From contig LWDP01000002.1 of NCBI GenBank assembly GCA_002087915.1, forward strand, positions 21,751 to 85,750: DNA of 64,000 nucleotides, read 5' to 3'. A model generated the notes under the pieces. It saw nothing but the letters and a program-made list of their open reading frames with translations, made no database searches and was not told the origin of the DNA. Both the position numbers and the translations under genes were made by a program. The stretch is from Enterospora canceri. Taxonomy: Eukaryota > Microsporidia > Enterocytozoonidae. Shown here one piece after another: positions 35,402-43,324 of the stretch (position 1 is the stretch's first letter; every line of letters starts with the position of its first letter).

Positions 35402-36577
35402 ATGCCCAATATTTTCAAAAATAGGTTCAGTACTCTTGATCTAGTGAAGTACGCCATAATATGTTCAATTGGAACTGGTATGATATACGGTCCCGTACAA
35501 TACAGTTGTATTTCTGGTAAGAATTCATACACCGTAAACATCGCCCTATTCATTGCATCAATATTTGAACAGTTAATTGCACAGTGTTACGCTGAGTTGA
35601 AGTGTATTCTGCCACAAGAAGGCGGTGACTTCCTGTACATTGAGCAGTTCTTCTCTGGTTCTGCTGGAACAGCCTATGCCCTTGTGATGCTAATAGTTTA
35701 TACGACTGGTGCCAATTCATTCACAATCAATCTGCTACTCGATGTCTTCAAAATATCCAACAATCGGGCCATTTGGAGTCTGCTGCTTTCGCTAATCATC
35801 ATTCCAATCACACTCATCCCAGTCTACGCCAGAAAGAGGGTGATGCGGCTCATTTCAATTCTCCAATTTGCTGCTGTATTTCTGATTCTACTATCCCTGC
35901 CACTTGCAGTTGGATTCAAGAAAGAAAACAGGCTGATTTCAACCACAAAACACGTTGTTAGGGCGCCAGTGACTCTGAAGACGCTTCTGCTGGTATTTGC
36001 CAAAATGCATTACACTTTCTGTGGAATATTCTCATGCAACAGCCTTCATAAAGATGTGACTGGTAATTTGTATTTGCCATATCTCATTTCAGCCTCCACA
36101 ATTTACGTTCTTTACGTCGTGGTAACGAATTCACTCTTCCACATCTACAGAAATGAAACAGGCGAAATCGACTACGAAAACGTGCTTGGATTCCTACCAG
36201 GCAAATCCAATACAGTTGCATGCATGGGAATATGCTTTGCGCTCTATTTCGGTGGGTTCTTTGCTAACGGATTCACGGCCACTGACAACTTGAACTATTT
36301 GATCAAAAAGTACAAAATGAGAAAGAACACGAATTACGCAGCAGCAGTGGCATCTGCTGGCATCGCATTCTCATTCTCATTCATCGAACTGAACAGAGTG
36401 ATGGCAGTGCTATCGATGCTGCTGATTCTCTCCACTACGCTCTCAATCACGGGGATAATCATTCACAGTAGGAGGAATCCAACTTACAGAATCAAAGTGC
36501 CCAAGTTTCTGATCTATTCTGCAATAGCAGGGTGTATAGTGACACTGGTTGCTAATGGTTTCGCATTGGTTAGTTAA
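35402..36577 (+). CDS. Amino-acid permease of the APC superfamily, copy 1
   Basis: A 391-residue protein with about eleven to twelve transmembrane helices. The start of helix 1 has IGTGMIYGP, the unwound GxG segment of APC transporters. ELKCILPQEGGDFLYIEQFF is the E...P..GG.Y.Y motif between helices 2 and 3 that defines LAT/APC-type amino-acid carriers. It is shorter than most APC proteins (450-500). The neighbour at 36896 is a paralogue aligned end to end, so this is a tandem duplication. It probably imports amino acids from the host cell; the substrate is unknown. The ATG follows AGCCCTA. Confidence 0.8.
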   Translation: MPNIFKNRFSTLDLVKYAIICSIGTGMIYGPVQYSCISGKNSYTVNIALFIASIFEQLIAQCYAELKCILPQEGGDFLYIEQFFSGSAGTAYALVMLIVYTTGANSFTINLLLDVFKISNNRAIWSLLLSLIIIPITLIPVYARKRVMRLISILQFAAVFLILLSLPLAVGFKKENRLISTTKHVVRAPVTLKTLLLVFAKMHYTFCGIFSCNSLHKDVTGNLYLPYLISASTIYVLYVVVTNSLFHIYRNETGEIDYENVLGFLPGKSNTVACMGICFALYFGGFFANGFTATDNLNYLIKKYKMRKNTNYAAAVASAGIAFSFSFIELNRVMAVLSMLLILSTTLSITGIIIHSRRNPTYRIKVPKFLIYSAIAGCIVTLVANGFALVS

Positions 36578-36678
36578 ATAGACAAATAGTGTTCAGGTTC
36601 ACCCTCCCTTACATTTTGATCACTGGATATTTCTCAAAAGTGATGTCATTCGTATCAACAGTGATCAGACACTGCCCC

Positions 36679-36721
36679 ATCACCAAAATGATGTGGTGAC
36701 TTCTAAACCCATTTTGGTGAT
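36679..36721. repeat. 12-bp perfect inverted repeat, 19-bp spacer
   Basis: The left arm ATCACCAAAATG (36679-36690) and right arm CATTTTGGTGAT (36710-36721) are perfect complements in the spacer between the two permease genes. As RNA they would make a stable hairpin; as DNA they could be a symmetric regulator site. It lies 140 bp after the first gene's stop and 175 bp before the second gene's ATG. Confidence 0.75.
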
Positions 36722-36731
36722 ATATCAAATG

Positions 36732-36761
36732 TTGACGTTATACGTCAAATTTTGATCAAAA
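36732..36761. promoter_or_regulatory. Two adjacent palindromes upstream of permease copy 2
   Basis: TTGACGT-TAT-ACGTCAA (36732-36748) is a 7-bp inverted repeat with a 3-bp centre, built around a CRE-like TGACGT half site. It is followed by the perfect palindrome TTTTGATCAAAA (36750-36761). Their placement about 140 bp before the permease start suggests binding sites for dimeric transcription factors such as bZIP proteins. This is an inference from symmetry. Confidence 0.45.
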
Positions 36762-36895
36762 ATATCAGTTGGTTTGGAAGCAGACTGGAGCAGTAGTTGC
36801 CTTGTTCTACTCCATCAGTCCCATTACGCTGTCAAATGTGACGTGATTGATGTTGCCCAAAAGTGATGTTTAAATTTGTTGAATCACTGCCCCTA

Positions 36896-38095
36896 ATGGG
36901 AGTTGACTTAAAGCATAAATACAGCACGTTTGACTTGTTCAAGTACGTTGTGATTTGTACAGTGGGATCTGGCGTACTCTTTGGGCCAAAGTCATTTTAC
37001 AACATGGCTGGAAAGAACCCCTTAACGGTGAACTTGGCTCTCCTTGTGGCAACAGTTGTGGTTGAACTCATGGCCCAGTGCTTTGCTGAGCTAAAGCGGA
37101 TGATTCCACAGGAAGGAGGAGACTTCCTCTACATCGAGGAGTTCTTCTCAAGTGCAGCTGGAACAGCCTACACCGTCGCAATACTCGGAATCAGTGTCCC
37201 AGGAGTGAACTCGTTCTTCGCGAATCTCCTGCTGGATGTCTACGGAATCAAGAAGAATAGGGCTCTTTTCAGCCTGCTTCTATGCATCGTTATTGCACCA
37301 ATTGCACTCATCCCAGTCAGTGGACGAAAGAAAGTGAGCAAAGTGATCTCGTTGCTGCAGCAGGTGACCATGGTGCTCATCTTTGCGTCATTGCCCCTTT
37401 CCATTTTCCTAGCAAGCAAAAACAGCCTGATTTCCACCACGAAAACAGTGGAGAGGACTCCAATTGGGGCCAACACGTTTTTCCTGACATTCTCAAACAT
37501 CTATTTCATATTCTGTGGATTCTATGAGTGCAATGGTCTCCACAAGGATGTGACTGGTAACCTCTACTACCCGTACATGGTTTCAACCACCTCACTTTAC
37601 GCCATCTACGCCGTGATACTGAATCTTTTCTTCTACATCTACAGAAATGAGACGGATGAGATCGACTACGAGAAAGTGCTTGGGTTTCTGCCTGGTAAGA
37701 GCAACAGGGCTGTCTACGTGATACTCTGTTCAGTGCTGTTTGTGGCCCCATTCTTTGGAAATGGATTCATGCAAACAAATAACGCCAATTATTTGATCAA
37801 TAAGTACAAATTGAAGGGCACTACAATCTACGGCATCATTGGTGTTGTTAGCGCAATATCATTTGGATTCACGTTCATTGGGTTGGGGATGATCATGGCC
37901 ATATTGTCAGTGTTGCTGATTCTTTCTAGCACATTTTCAATAATGGGAATATTCGTGTTTTGTAGACGGAATCCAAGTTACAAAAGGCGGATTCCAACTG
38001 CAGCCATCTACACGGCACTGATTGGATCGATTACGATGATGGGAACCAACGTATTCTACATTGGGAAGAATCTGATTGATAAGATCAATAAATAA
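36896..38095 (+). CDS. Amino-acid permease of the APC superfamily, copy 2
   Basis: A 399-residue paralogue of the preceding gene. The ATG at 36896 follows CCCCTA and gives MGVDLKHKYSTFDLFKYVVI, which lines up with MPNIFKNRFSTLDLVKYAII of copy 1, so the upstream ATG at 36866 is rejected. Shared landmarks include GSGVLFGP in helix 1, the MIPQEGGDFLYIEEFF motif, NGLHKDVTGNLYYPY, an FHIYRNETGEIDYENVLGF-like loop and FLPGKSN. Conservation is strongest in helices 1, 3 and 6, the substrate region, so both copies may have related substrates. Confidence 0.8.
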   Translation: MGVDLKHKYSTFDLFKYVVICTVGSGVLFGPKSFYNMAGKNPLTVNLALLVATVVVELMAQCFAELKRMIPQEGGDFLYIEEFFSSAAGTAYTVAILGISVPGVNSFFANLLLDVYGIKKNRALFSLLLCIVIAPIALIPVSGRKKVSKVISLLQQVTMVLIFASLPLSIFLASKNSLISTTKTVERTPIGANTFFLTFSNIYFIFCGFYECNGLHKDVTGNLYYPYMVSTTSLYAIYAVILNLFFYIYRNETDEIDYEKVLGFLPGKSNRAVYVILCSVLFVAPFFGNGFMQTNNANYLINKYKLKGTTIYGIIGVVSAISFGFTFIGLGMIMAILSVLLILSSTFSIMGIFVFCRRNPSYKRRIPTAAIYTALIGSITMMGTNVFYIGKNLIDKINK

Positions 38096-38115
38096 GTTAT
38101 CGATCTGTTTACTCC

Positions 38116-39066
38116 TTAAAGCAGACACACAGCCACGAATACGCCTGCTACAAATGCATTTTCGATAACACTTTCAGTTCCATTCTTCTTCCCTTGCTTC
38201 TTTGAAGATGAGCTGCTTGAAGTTGATTTAGAGGAGGAAGACGACGTGTTTGAGGACGTCGTGCTGCCATTTGTGGATGATGCAGCTGAATCAGGCACCT
38301 GCTGGGAATCTGATTTGTCTTGTGATGGGGAAGAAGGCTGATTGTTAGTTGTGACAGCTGGTAGAATTGGCGCAGGTGAAGGTGATGATGTTGGAGGTGT
38401 TGATGGTGTTTGTGATGGAATTGGTTGATTTTGTGGTGCACAAGGCGATGTCTGTGTTGCTCCTGGCTGTTTTTGTTGTACTGGCTGTCGTAGTTGTACT
38501 GGCTGTGCTGGCTGTCGTGGTTGTCCTTGCTGTACTGGACAAGGAATTCGTTTTCTGGCTACTTCTGCTAATTCCTTCATAAAATGCTGATTTTCTGGTT
38601 TTCGAGGTGGGCAGTAGCCTTGTTCCTGTGGATAAAACTGTTTCGTTGAATAGAGGCAGGGTGGCTCAGGTGAATAAACTACACTTTGATGTTGCTGTCT
38701 TGGTGGCACCAAACACTCTCTGGATCCGCCATAGTCGGTTTCAAGAGTGGGATACGTTACAACTGGTCTGCTTTGCGCACATTCCTGGTAGTTAGTGACC
38801 AGTCTTGGATTTTCAGTGCAATGGCTCTTGGCTTCCTCAAAGAGATTCGTCAGGCTTTCGTGTCCAACACTTTCAGTTTCATTCAACTGGACTGTGTTTG
38901 AAGCTGGGGAGACTGCATTTGAAAGCAGGTTGTTTGAGATATCTCTGGTGGCATCTGTTAGAAATACACTGTCTTCTGCTCGTACGGCATTCGAATTGAC
39001 TAGTTCGAACTCGTCTACAGTCTCAGCACCAAATGCTATTGCAATTTGTAACACAATACTGTACAT
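38116..39066 (-). CDS. Secreted Pro/Gln/Ser-rich surface protein, GPI-type C-terminus
   Basis: A 316-residue protein with a hydrophobic leader (MYSIVLQIAIAFGAE). A cysteine-bearing middle follows (C at about 83, 95, 114, 137 and 152), then a Pro/Gln-rich repeat zone (QPRQPAQPVQLRQPVQQKQP), a Ser/Thr-rich stretch (TTSSNTSSSSSKSTSSSSSS), a basic patch KKQGKKNGT and a terminal hydrophobic helix (VIENAFVAGVFVAVCLL). Leader, spacer and hydrophobic tail are what GPI-anchored wall proteins look like. Proline-rich, cysteine-containing proteins in microsporidia include polar tube protein 1 and spore-wall proteins, but no motif here assigns it. The Ser/Thr tract is a likely O-mannosylation zone. Confidence 0.65.
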   Translation of the reverse strand: MYSIVLQIAIAFGAETVDEFELVNSNAVRAEDSVFLTDATRDISNNLLSNAVSPASNTVQLNETESVGHESLTNLFEEAKSHCTENPRLVTNYQECAQSRPVVTYPTLETDYGGSRECLVPPRQQHQSVVYSPEPPCLYSTKQFYPQEQGYCPPRKPENQHFMKELAEVARKRIPCPVQQGQPRQPAQPVQLRQPVQQKQPGATQTSPCAPQNQPIPSQTPSTPPTSSPSPAPILPAVTTNNQPSSPSQDKSDSQQVPDSAASSTNGSTTSSNTSSSSSKSTSSSSSSKKQGKKNGTESVIENAFVAGVFVAVCLL

Positions 39067-39113
39067 AAAGCATTGATGTGAAATTGTTTTTATGGCTCAT
39101 ACGAACAAATTAC

Positions 39114-39938
39114 TCAAATGGATTTGTCCAGGTATTTCTTGAAGATGTGCAGCTGATATACGCCGGCATACTGGCCAAACATCTCAATCCATTGCTTCTG
39201 TACTGTCTTGTATCTTCTAGGAGTCAGTTTATCATCAGGTAAATTAAATAGCTTTTTGGAATGTCTATGGATATGGACATCGAGTGGCACTACGTCAAAG
39301 TACTCAAGTGATATGAGACAGACGCAATCAGCCACTTTTCTACCTATTCCTGTTATTTTGGTCAGCTCTGTAACAGCTCGTTCGTAGTTCTGTTGCATGA
39401 ATTCTTTTGTGAAAATGTCTCTGTTTTTGGTGATGTGTTTGGCTGCTGCCGTAATGTATCGCGATCTGTATCCGAATCCATTTGCCTGTAACTCTTCTTC
39501 TATGTTGGTTAATTTTGATACATCTGGGAATTTGTATATTTTGAGTCCTTGATATTCTGTATAAGTCCCCTTGCTATGCAAATATTGTACCATTTTTGTG
39601 ATTCGCCTTACATTGTTATTCTGGGAGCAAATGAACGTGAAAACTGTTGCAATGAAGTCATTTGTGAGGAATTTTAGGCCATTAATATGGTGTTCTCCTA
39701 CATCCACATGATGATCTAAGTTGAAGAAGATACGTGCTGCCCTTTCTACATTTTCATTGATTTTTTTGCAATAAATCCTGTTATCAATCTGTTTTAGTAT
39801 CAGGAGAACTTCTCCTACAAACCCACAATGCTCGTTGTCTGTTGTTTTTATGAAGTTGAATACTTGTCCACTTTGCAGTGTCACGTCCAAATCTATTTCA
39901 TCACTTATTTCAATCCAGTTGCATTTTTCCTGATACAT
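39114..39938 (-). CDS. OGG1: 8-oxoguanine DNA glycosylase
   Basis: A 274-residue HhH-GPD glycosylase/AP lyase of base-excision repair. SGQVFNF is the conserved N-terminal SGQ.FRW block. FTFICSQNNNVRRI and ANGFGYRSRYI are OGG1 signatures. The HhH has KITGIGRKVADCVCL with catalytic K201, and PLDVHIHR carries the catalytic D220. Human OGG1 is 345 residues, yeast 376. The C-terminal QYAGVYQLHIF resembles the GWAQAVLF end of the fold. Confidence 0.92.
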   Translation of the reverse strand: MYQEKCNWIEISDEIDLDVTLQSGQVFNFIKTTDNEHCGFVGEVLLILKQIDNRIYCKKINENVERAARIFFNLDHHVDVGEHHINGLKFLTNDFIATVFTFICSQNNNVRRITKMVQYLHSKGTYTEYQGLKIYKFPDVSKLTNIEEELQANGFGYRSRYITAAAKHITKNRDIFTKEFMQQNYERAVTELTKITGIGRKVADCVCLISLEYFDVVPLDVHIHRHSKKLFNLPDDKLTPRRYKTVQKQWIEMFGQYAGVYQLHIFKKYLDKSI

Positions 39939-39986
39939 TTTGGAATTCTACGGTATTTTAAGAAATAATTTTATAAAAAATATCCC

Positions 39987-40523
39987 ATGGGCTCTGATTA
40001 CATTGATGAAGAGACGTGCTGCGAGTATATCTGTGGCTGCTGTCTACGAGAGGAGTTTGTAGCAAATGATATCACAGGAAGATGCGAGAAGACACACAAT
40101 ACCACTCTCAGAGAGCGATATTGTGAGAACAAAATGAACAAGGATTTCAGGGAGTGCGTTTTGAAGGCATCGCTTTCGTACGAGGAGGTCGTCTACGAAA
40201 CAAATAAGAAAATAGAAGACCACGTACGCCTGGTGAAGCCAAAGATCAACAAAAGTGTTCTGGATGCATTGGAGCATGTCAAGAACCTCATTGACAACCA
40301 AAACGTAGATAACTTTGCAGATTCACACTCGCTGCTCAAAGTGCATGGCCAACTCATCCAAATGGCCCAGAATACGATGCCATCTCAGGCATTCACAGTC
40401 TGTGAGAACTGCAGTGCTTTCAAGAAGACAGAAGATTGTACGCATAAATTCTGTAAAGTCTACAGGAAAATCAGAAGCCTGGCCAAGGAGTGCAAGAAGA
40501 CCCTCAACACAGCCAAATTGTAG
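39987..40523 (+). CDS. LUC7: LUC7-like U1 snRNP protein
   Basis: A 178-residue protein with the two zinc fingers of LUC7. The N-terminal CCCH finger is CEYICGCCLREEFVANDITG followed by RCEKTH, matching VC...L.G.CPHDLF...K.DLG.C.K.H. The C-terminal finger is VCENCSAFKKTEDCTHKFCK followed by VYRKIR, matching VCEVCGAFL...D..DHL.GK.H.GY..IR. Luc7 stabilises U1 on weak 5' splice sites. The RS-rich tail of animal proteins is absent. The ATG follows TATCCC directly. Its presence means the organism keeps a U1-dependent spliceosome, even though no introns are apparent in this window. Confidence 0.8.
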   Translation: MGSDYIDEETCCEYICGCCLREEFVANDITGRCEKTHNTTLRERYCENKMNKDFRECVLKASLSYEEVVYETNKKIEDHVRLVKPKINKSVLDALEHVKNLIDNQNVDNFADSHSLLKVHGQLIQMAQNTMPSQAFTVCENCSAFKKTEDCTHKFCKVYRKIRSLAKECKKTLNTAKL

Positions 40524-40547
40524 TAGAAGAACCATTTGGTAAATAGT

Positions 40548-40898
40548 TTATACACAGGTTGTCTCTTTTATCTTGCAAATGGCTGTTTCTATTATGTCCT
40601 GGTTGAATCTTGAGAGCGTGGGTATGAGTAATCTTGCTTCGTGAGCAGTTAGCGGGAGGATAGTTAGAAAGAGCGCCTTCTCCTCGTCATTCATACCAAG
40701 ACCCGTCAGAAAGCCATTCAGCATCTCTATTGTGTTTTTATCGCTTATCTTGCTGAATTTCTCTGTATATTCGTATGTGTTGTGAAATATCTCATGCGAC
40801 TTCGTTCTCGCATTCGAATATCGTTCTTTAACGCCTTTCATCAAAATATTCGCTTCGCTGACAGATACAGGCCTGCTGGTGTCACGCTTCTCTTTCAT
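40548..40898 (-). CDS. RPB4: RNA polymerase subunit RPB4 (or RPC17)
   Basis: A 116-residue protein from the ATG at 40898. HNTYEYTEKFSKISDKNTIE followed by GMNDEEKALFLTILPLTAHEARLLIPTLSRF corresponds to the RPB4 core (..L.Y...FSR..N..T......L....L...E.A.L.NL.PE.AEEAK.LIPSL). RPB4 with RPB7 forms the Pol II stalk; the Pol III equivalent RPC17 has the same fold and cannot be excluded. The open frame runs 50 codons further upstream without support. The 242-bp spacer upstream (to 41140) contains a short plus-strand frame ending IARCTGRVQVDYFGR, which I cannot assign. Confidence 0.8.
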   Translation of the reverse strand: MKEKRDTSRPVSVSEANILMKGVKERYSNARTKSHEIFHNTYEYTEKFSKISDKNTIEMLNGFLTGLGMNDEEKALFLTILPLTAHEARLLIPTLSRFNQDIIETAICKIKETTCV

Positions 40899-41140
40899 TC
40901 GACGGTGATAAAATTTTACAAAATTTTGACTGCAGAAAGACGCACTGGTGGCCTGAAGATGTTTGTGGAAATTAGACCAAAGGACATTGCAAGATGCACT
41001 GGAAGGGTTCAGGTAGATTATTTTGGTAGGTAGATTATTAAGGGTCAAATATCCAGTGGCAATAACAAAAGTAATTGAAGAATTTCAGTTGAAATGTTGG
41101 TTAATTTGGCTCATTATCAGGCCCATATTCAAATTACCCT

Positions 41141-42913
41141 ATGCCACATTTTTTAGAGTATGAACGAACCATTTTAGAGGAAATTAATGAAAAATCAACA
41201 GTAGTAGTCTGTGCACGTGGCATTTCAACAGATAACGTAGTTGGCGAGTTGCTGAATATGTACGCAGATGACTTCTCGCTCTGTCTGGTTCTTAATTGTG
41301 ATAGAACTGAAATAAACCACTTTAAAAACACAGTATTGTCAAAAAAGAAGTTTTATGACATCACAAGGACGCAGATACATCGTAGAAAGAAGGAATATAA
41401 AGGTGGAGGTGTGTTCTTTGGGACAGCACGCTGCTTCTTGACTGATTTTGTCAACAAAAACATTCAGGTAGACAAAATTAGTACAATTTTCATTATGAAT
41501 GCTCATAAAGTACGGGAACATTCATCCATTGCGTTTATACTACACATATTCAGAGAATATAACGCATTGCATCTTGTAAAAGCATTTGTAACATCTCCCT
41601 TGCAACTAACGCAGTCCATTTCTGATTTGTGTTACACGCTGCAATGCCAAACTGTCAAGTTCTTGCCCAGGTTCAAAGAGTGTTTTAATGAATTCAAAGA
41701 GTTCAATTTTGAACACATTGGACTAAATCAGAGTACACAACTACATAGGATTGCTGATTTAATCACAGACATGATTGATATACTCCTTCAGATTGAATTC
41801 AAATCATTACCACGAGACCTGATACCAAATTATAAGGATGCTGTCATCTGTTTGAAATATAGAGACAACAGCGACATCAGAAACTTCATTTGCTTGCTCA
41901 ATTTATTGTATAACGTAGATCCACTGACATTGTACATTTTCTATGGCAAGATGCTTTATGCACAAAATGATTTGGGCGAAAAAGGAAGCTGGGGATTCTC
42001 AGAAGTAGCCCACGAAATATTCGAAGAAATCACAAATTATGCAGAAAATGAATTCATTGACTTGAAGGACGTTAAATTCAACACGGAAGTGGATGAGGGT
42101 ACATACACCTGTTCTAGCACTAATGAAGGCGAATCAGATAGAGAACATATTCAGATTGAAGATTATTTAAGTGTTGTGGAGACACAATTCGACAAGAACA
42201 ATAAATTGGAGACACTCAGAAGATTGGTACAAGAAAATAGAGAAAAAAGGATACTGATTCTGGTACAGAATAAGATAGTTGAAAAGGTAGTGAGAACTGT
42301 AGTACGAGATGCTGTAATTGAGACACATGGAATGCTGAAATATCTTGAATTCAACTACGACGTGGTCGTAATGCTCAATTTGAATCTATGCTCATTCAGG
42401 TTACTTGAATACAAATTCACAACTGGAAATGAATTTGAGTTATTTGTGCTGTGCTACAACAATTCAGTGGAAGAGGAATTCTACTTTGAGGAGACTGAAC
42501 GAGAAAGAGAGCAGTTTGAGAAGATGATGGCTGAACGAATCACAGTGCCAATAAAACAGGAAATTGAATATTTTGATATGGAGGATAATAATGAGAATGG
42601 GTTTGTGATAGTTGTTGATGTAAGAGAAACACGTTCTAAATTGCCATTCTATTTGCACAAAACACGAAATAAGATCGAGATTAAAACACTTCCCATTGGA
42701 GACTATGAAATGAATGTTGGGGATGATCAGATCATAATTGAACGAAAGAGCGTAACCGATTTCAAAAATAGCATCAATTCAAATAGATTGTACCATCAGG
42801 GACATCGAATGTGCAATGCGTACAAATATCCATTCTTATTACTTGAATTTGATTCAGGTATGCCAACATTCTATGGTTATGAAAATGATAACGTGTATGG
42901 TAGAACAATGTAG
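41141..42913 (+). CDS. RAD1: RAD1/XPF endonuclease, N-terminal part up to an in-frame TAG
   Basis: A 590-codon frame starting after TTACCCT. Residues 1-470 are the degenerate SF2 helicase-like region of XPF. The ERCC4 nuclease domain begins near 490 (FVIVVDVRETRSKLPF), with GDY at 520-522 and the active-site motif ERKSVTD at 534-540, the GDX(n)ERKX3D signature. The frame then meets TAG at 42911-42913, right after NDNVYGRTM, in the middle of the nuclease domain, although the same frame continues coding to 43261. XPF makes the incision 5' of the lesion in nucleotide excision repair as a dimer with RAD10 (4545-5105). Confidence 0.88.
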   Translation: MPHFLEYERTILEEINEKSTVVVCARGISTDNVVGELLNMYADDFSLCLVLNCDRTEINHFKNTVLSKKKFYDITRTQIHRRKKEYKGGGVFFGTARCFLTDFVNKNIQVDKISTIFIMNAHKVREHSSIAFILHIFREYNALHLVKAFVTSPLQLTQSISDLCYTLQCQTVKFLPRFKECFNEFKEFNFEHIGLNQSTQLHRIADLITDMIDILLQIEFKSLPRDLIPNYKDAVICLKYRDNSDIRNFICLLNLLYNVDPLTLYIFYGKMLYAQNDLGEKGSWGFSEVAHEIFEEITNYAENEFIDLKDVKFNTEVDEGTYTCSSTNEGESDREHIQIEDYLSVVETQFDKNNKLETLRRLVQENREKRILILVQNKIVEKVVRTVVRDAVIETHGMLKYLEFNYDVVVMLNLNLCSFRLLEYKFTTGNEFELFVLCYNNSVEEEFYFEETEREREQFEKMMAERITVPIKQEIEYFDMEDNNENGFVIVVDVRETRSKLPFYLHKTRNKIEIKTLPIGDYEMNVGDDQIIIERKSVTDFKNSINSNRLYHQGHRMCNAYKYPFLLLEFDSGMPTFYGYENDNVYGRTM

Positions 42914-43261
42914 TCCAAGACGTCGCTAGTAGCCAAATTGTGCAAGTTTCTGGTGACATTCCCCAAAATAGGTGTAATCTGGTCAAATGACAACTTATTT
43001 ACTGTTAAGGTATTTAGAGAAATGCAAGCTGGCAAATTTAGTAGAAAAGCTGATGATCCAGAGAATAATACTATAACTAATACTCTGATCAACAAGATGA
43101 TTCTCTCTATTCCTGGTGTAAATAGTCAGATATTGAGCAAATTACAAAAATCATTTAAGAATATCCAGGCAATCGCAAATGCATCTGTAGAAGAGCTAGC
43201 AGTGGTCTTAGATCAGAATACAGCCACACTAATCCATACATTCTTCAATAAAAGTCTATAA
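42914..43261 (+). pseudogene. RAD1: RAD1/XPF C-terminal part beyond the in-frame TAG
   Basis: The frame of RAD1 continues without shift for 115 codons after the TAG. It opens with SKTSLVAKLCKFLVTFPKIG and VIWS, matching the (S)KL.LL...FP.LRIIWS segment that follows directly in intact XPF proteins. It ends in a tandem HhH domain (SIPGVNSQILSKLQKSFKNI, then VEELAVVLDQNTATLIHTFF), the RAD10-binding module. Conservation up to the natural stop means the interruption is recent, erroneous or suppressed. No ATG near 42914 would allow separate translation. Confidence 0.8.
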
Positions 43262-43324
43262 GGATGATTGTAGTTACATAGAGTGTCTTATGCTTAAATA
43301 TTTTTGTTTTATGAAACCCTAAGA

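Noticed and set aside
40782..41033. 83-codon plus-strand frame ending IARCTGRVQVDYFGR between RPB4 and RAD1.
   Set aside because: Most of it lies antisense to RPB4, the part outside is 24 codons from its only nearby ATG, and the faint likeness to NucS-type nucleases is too short to use.
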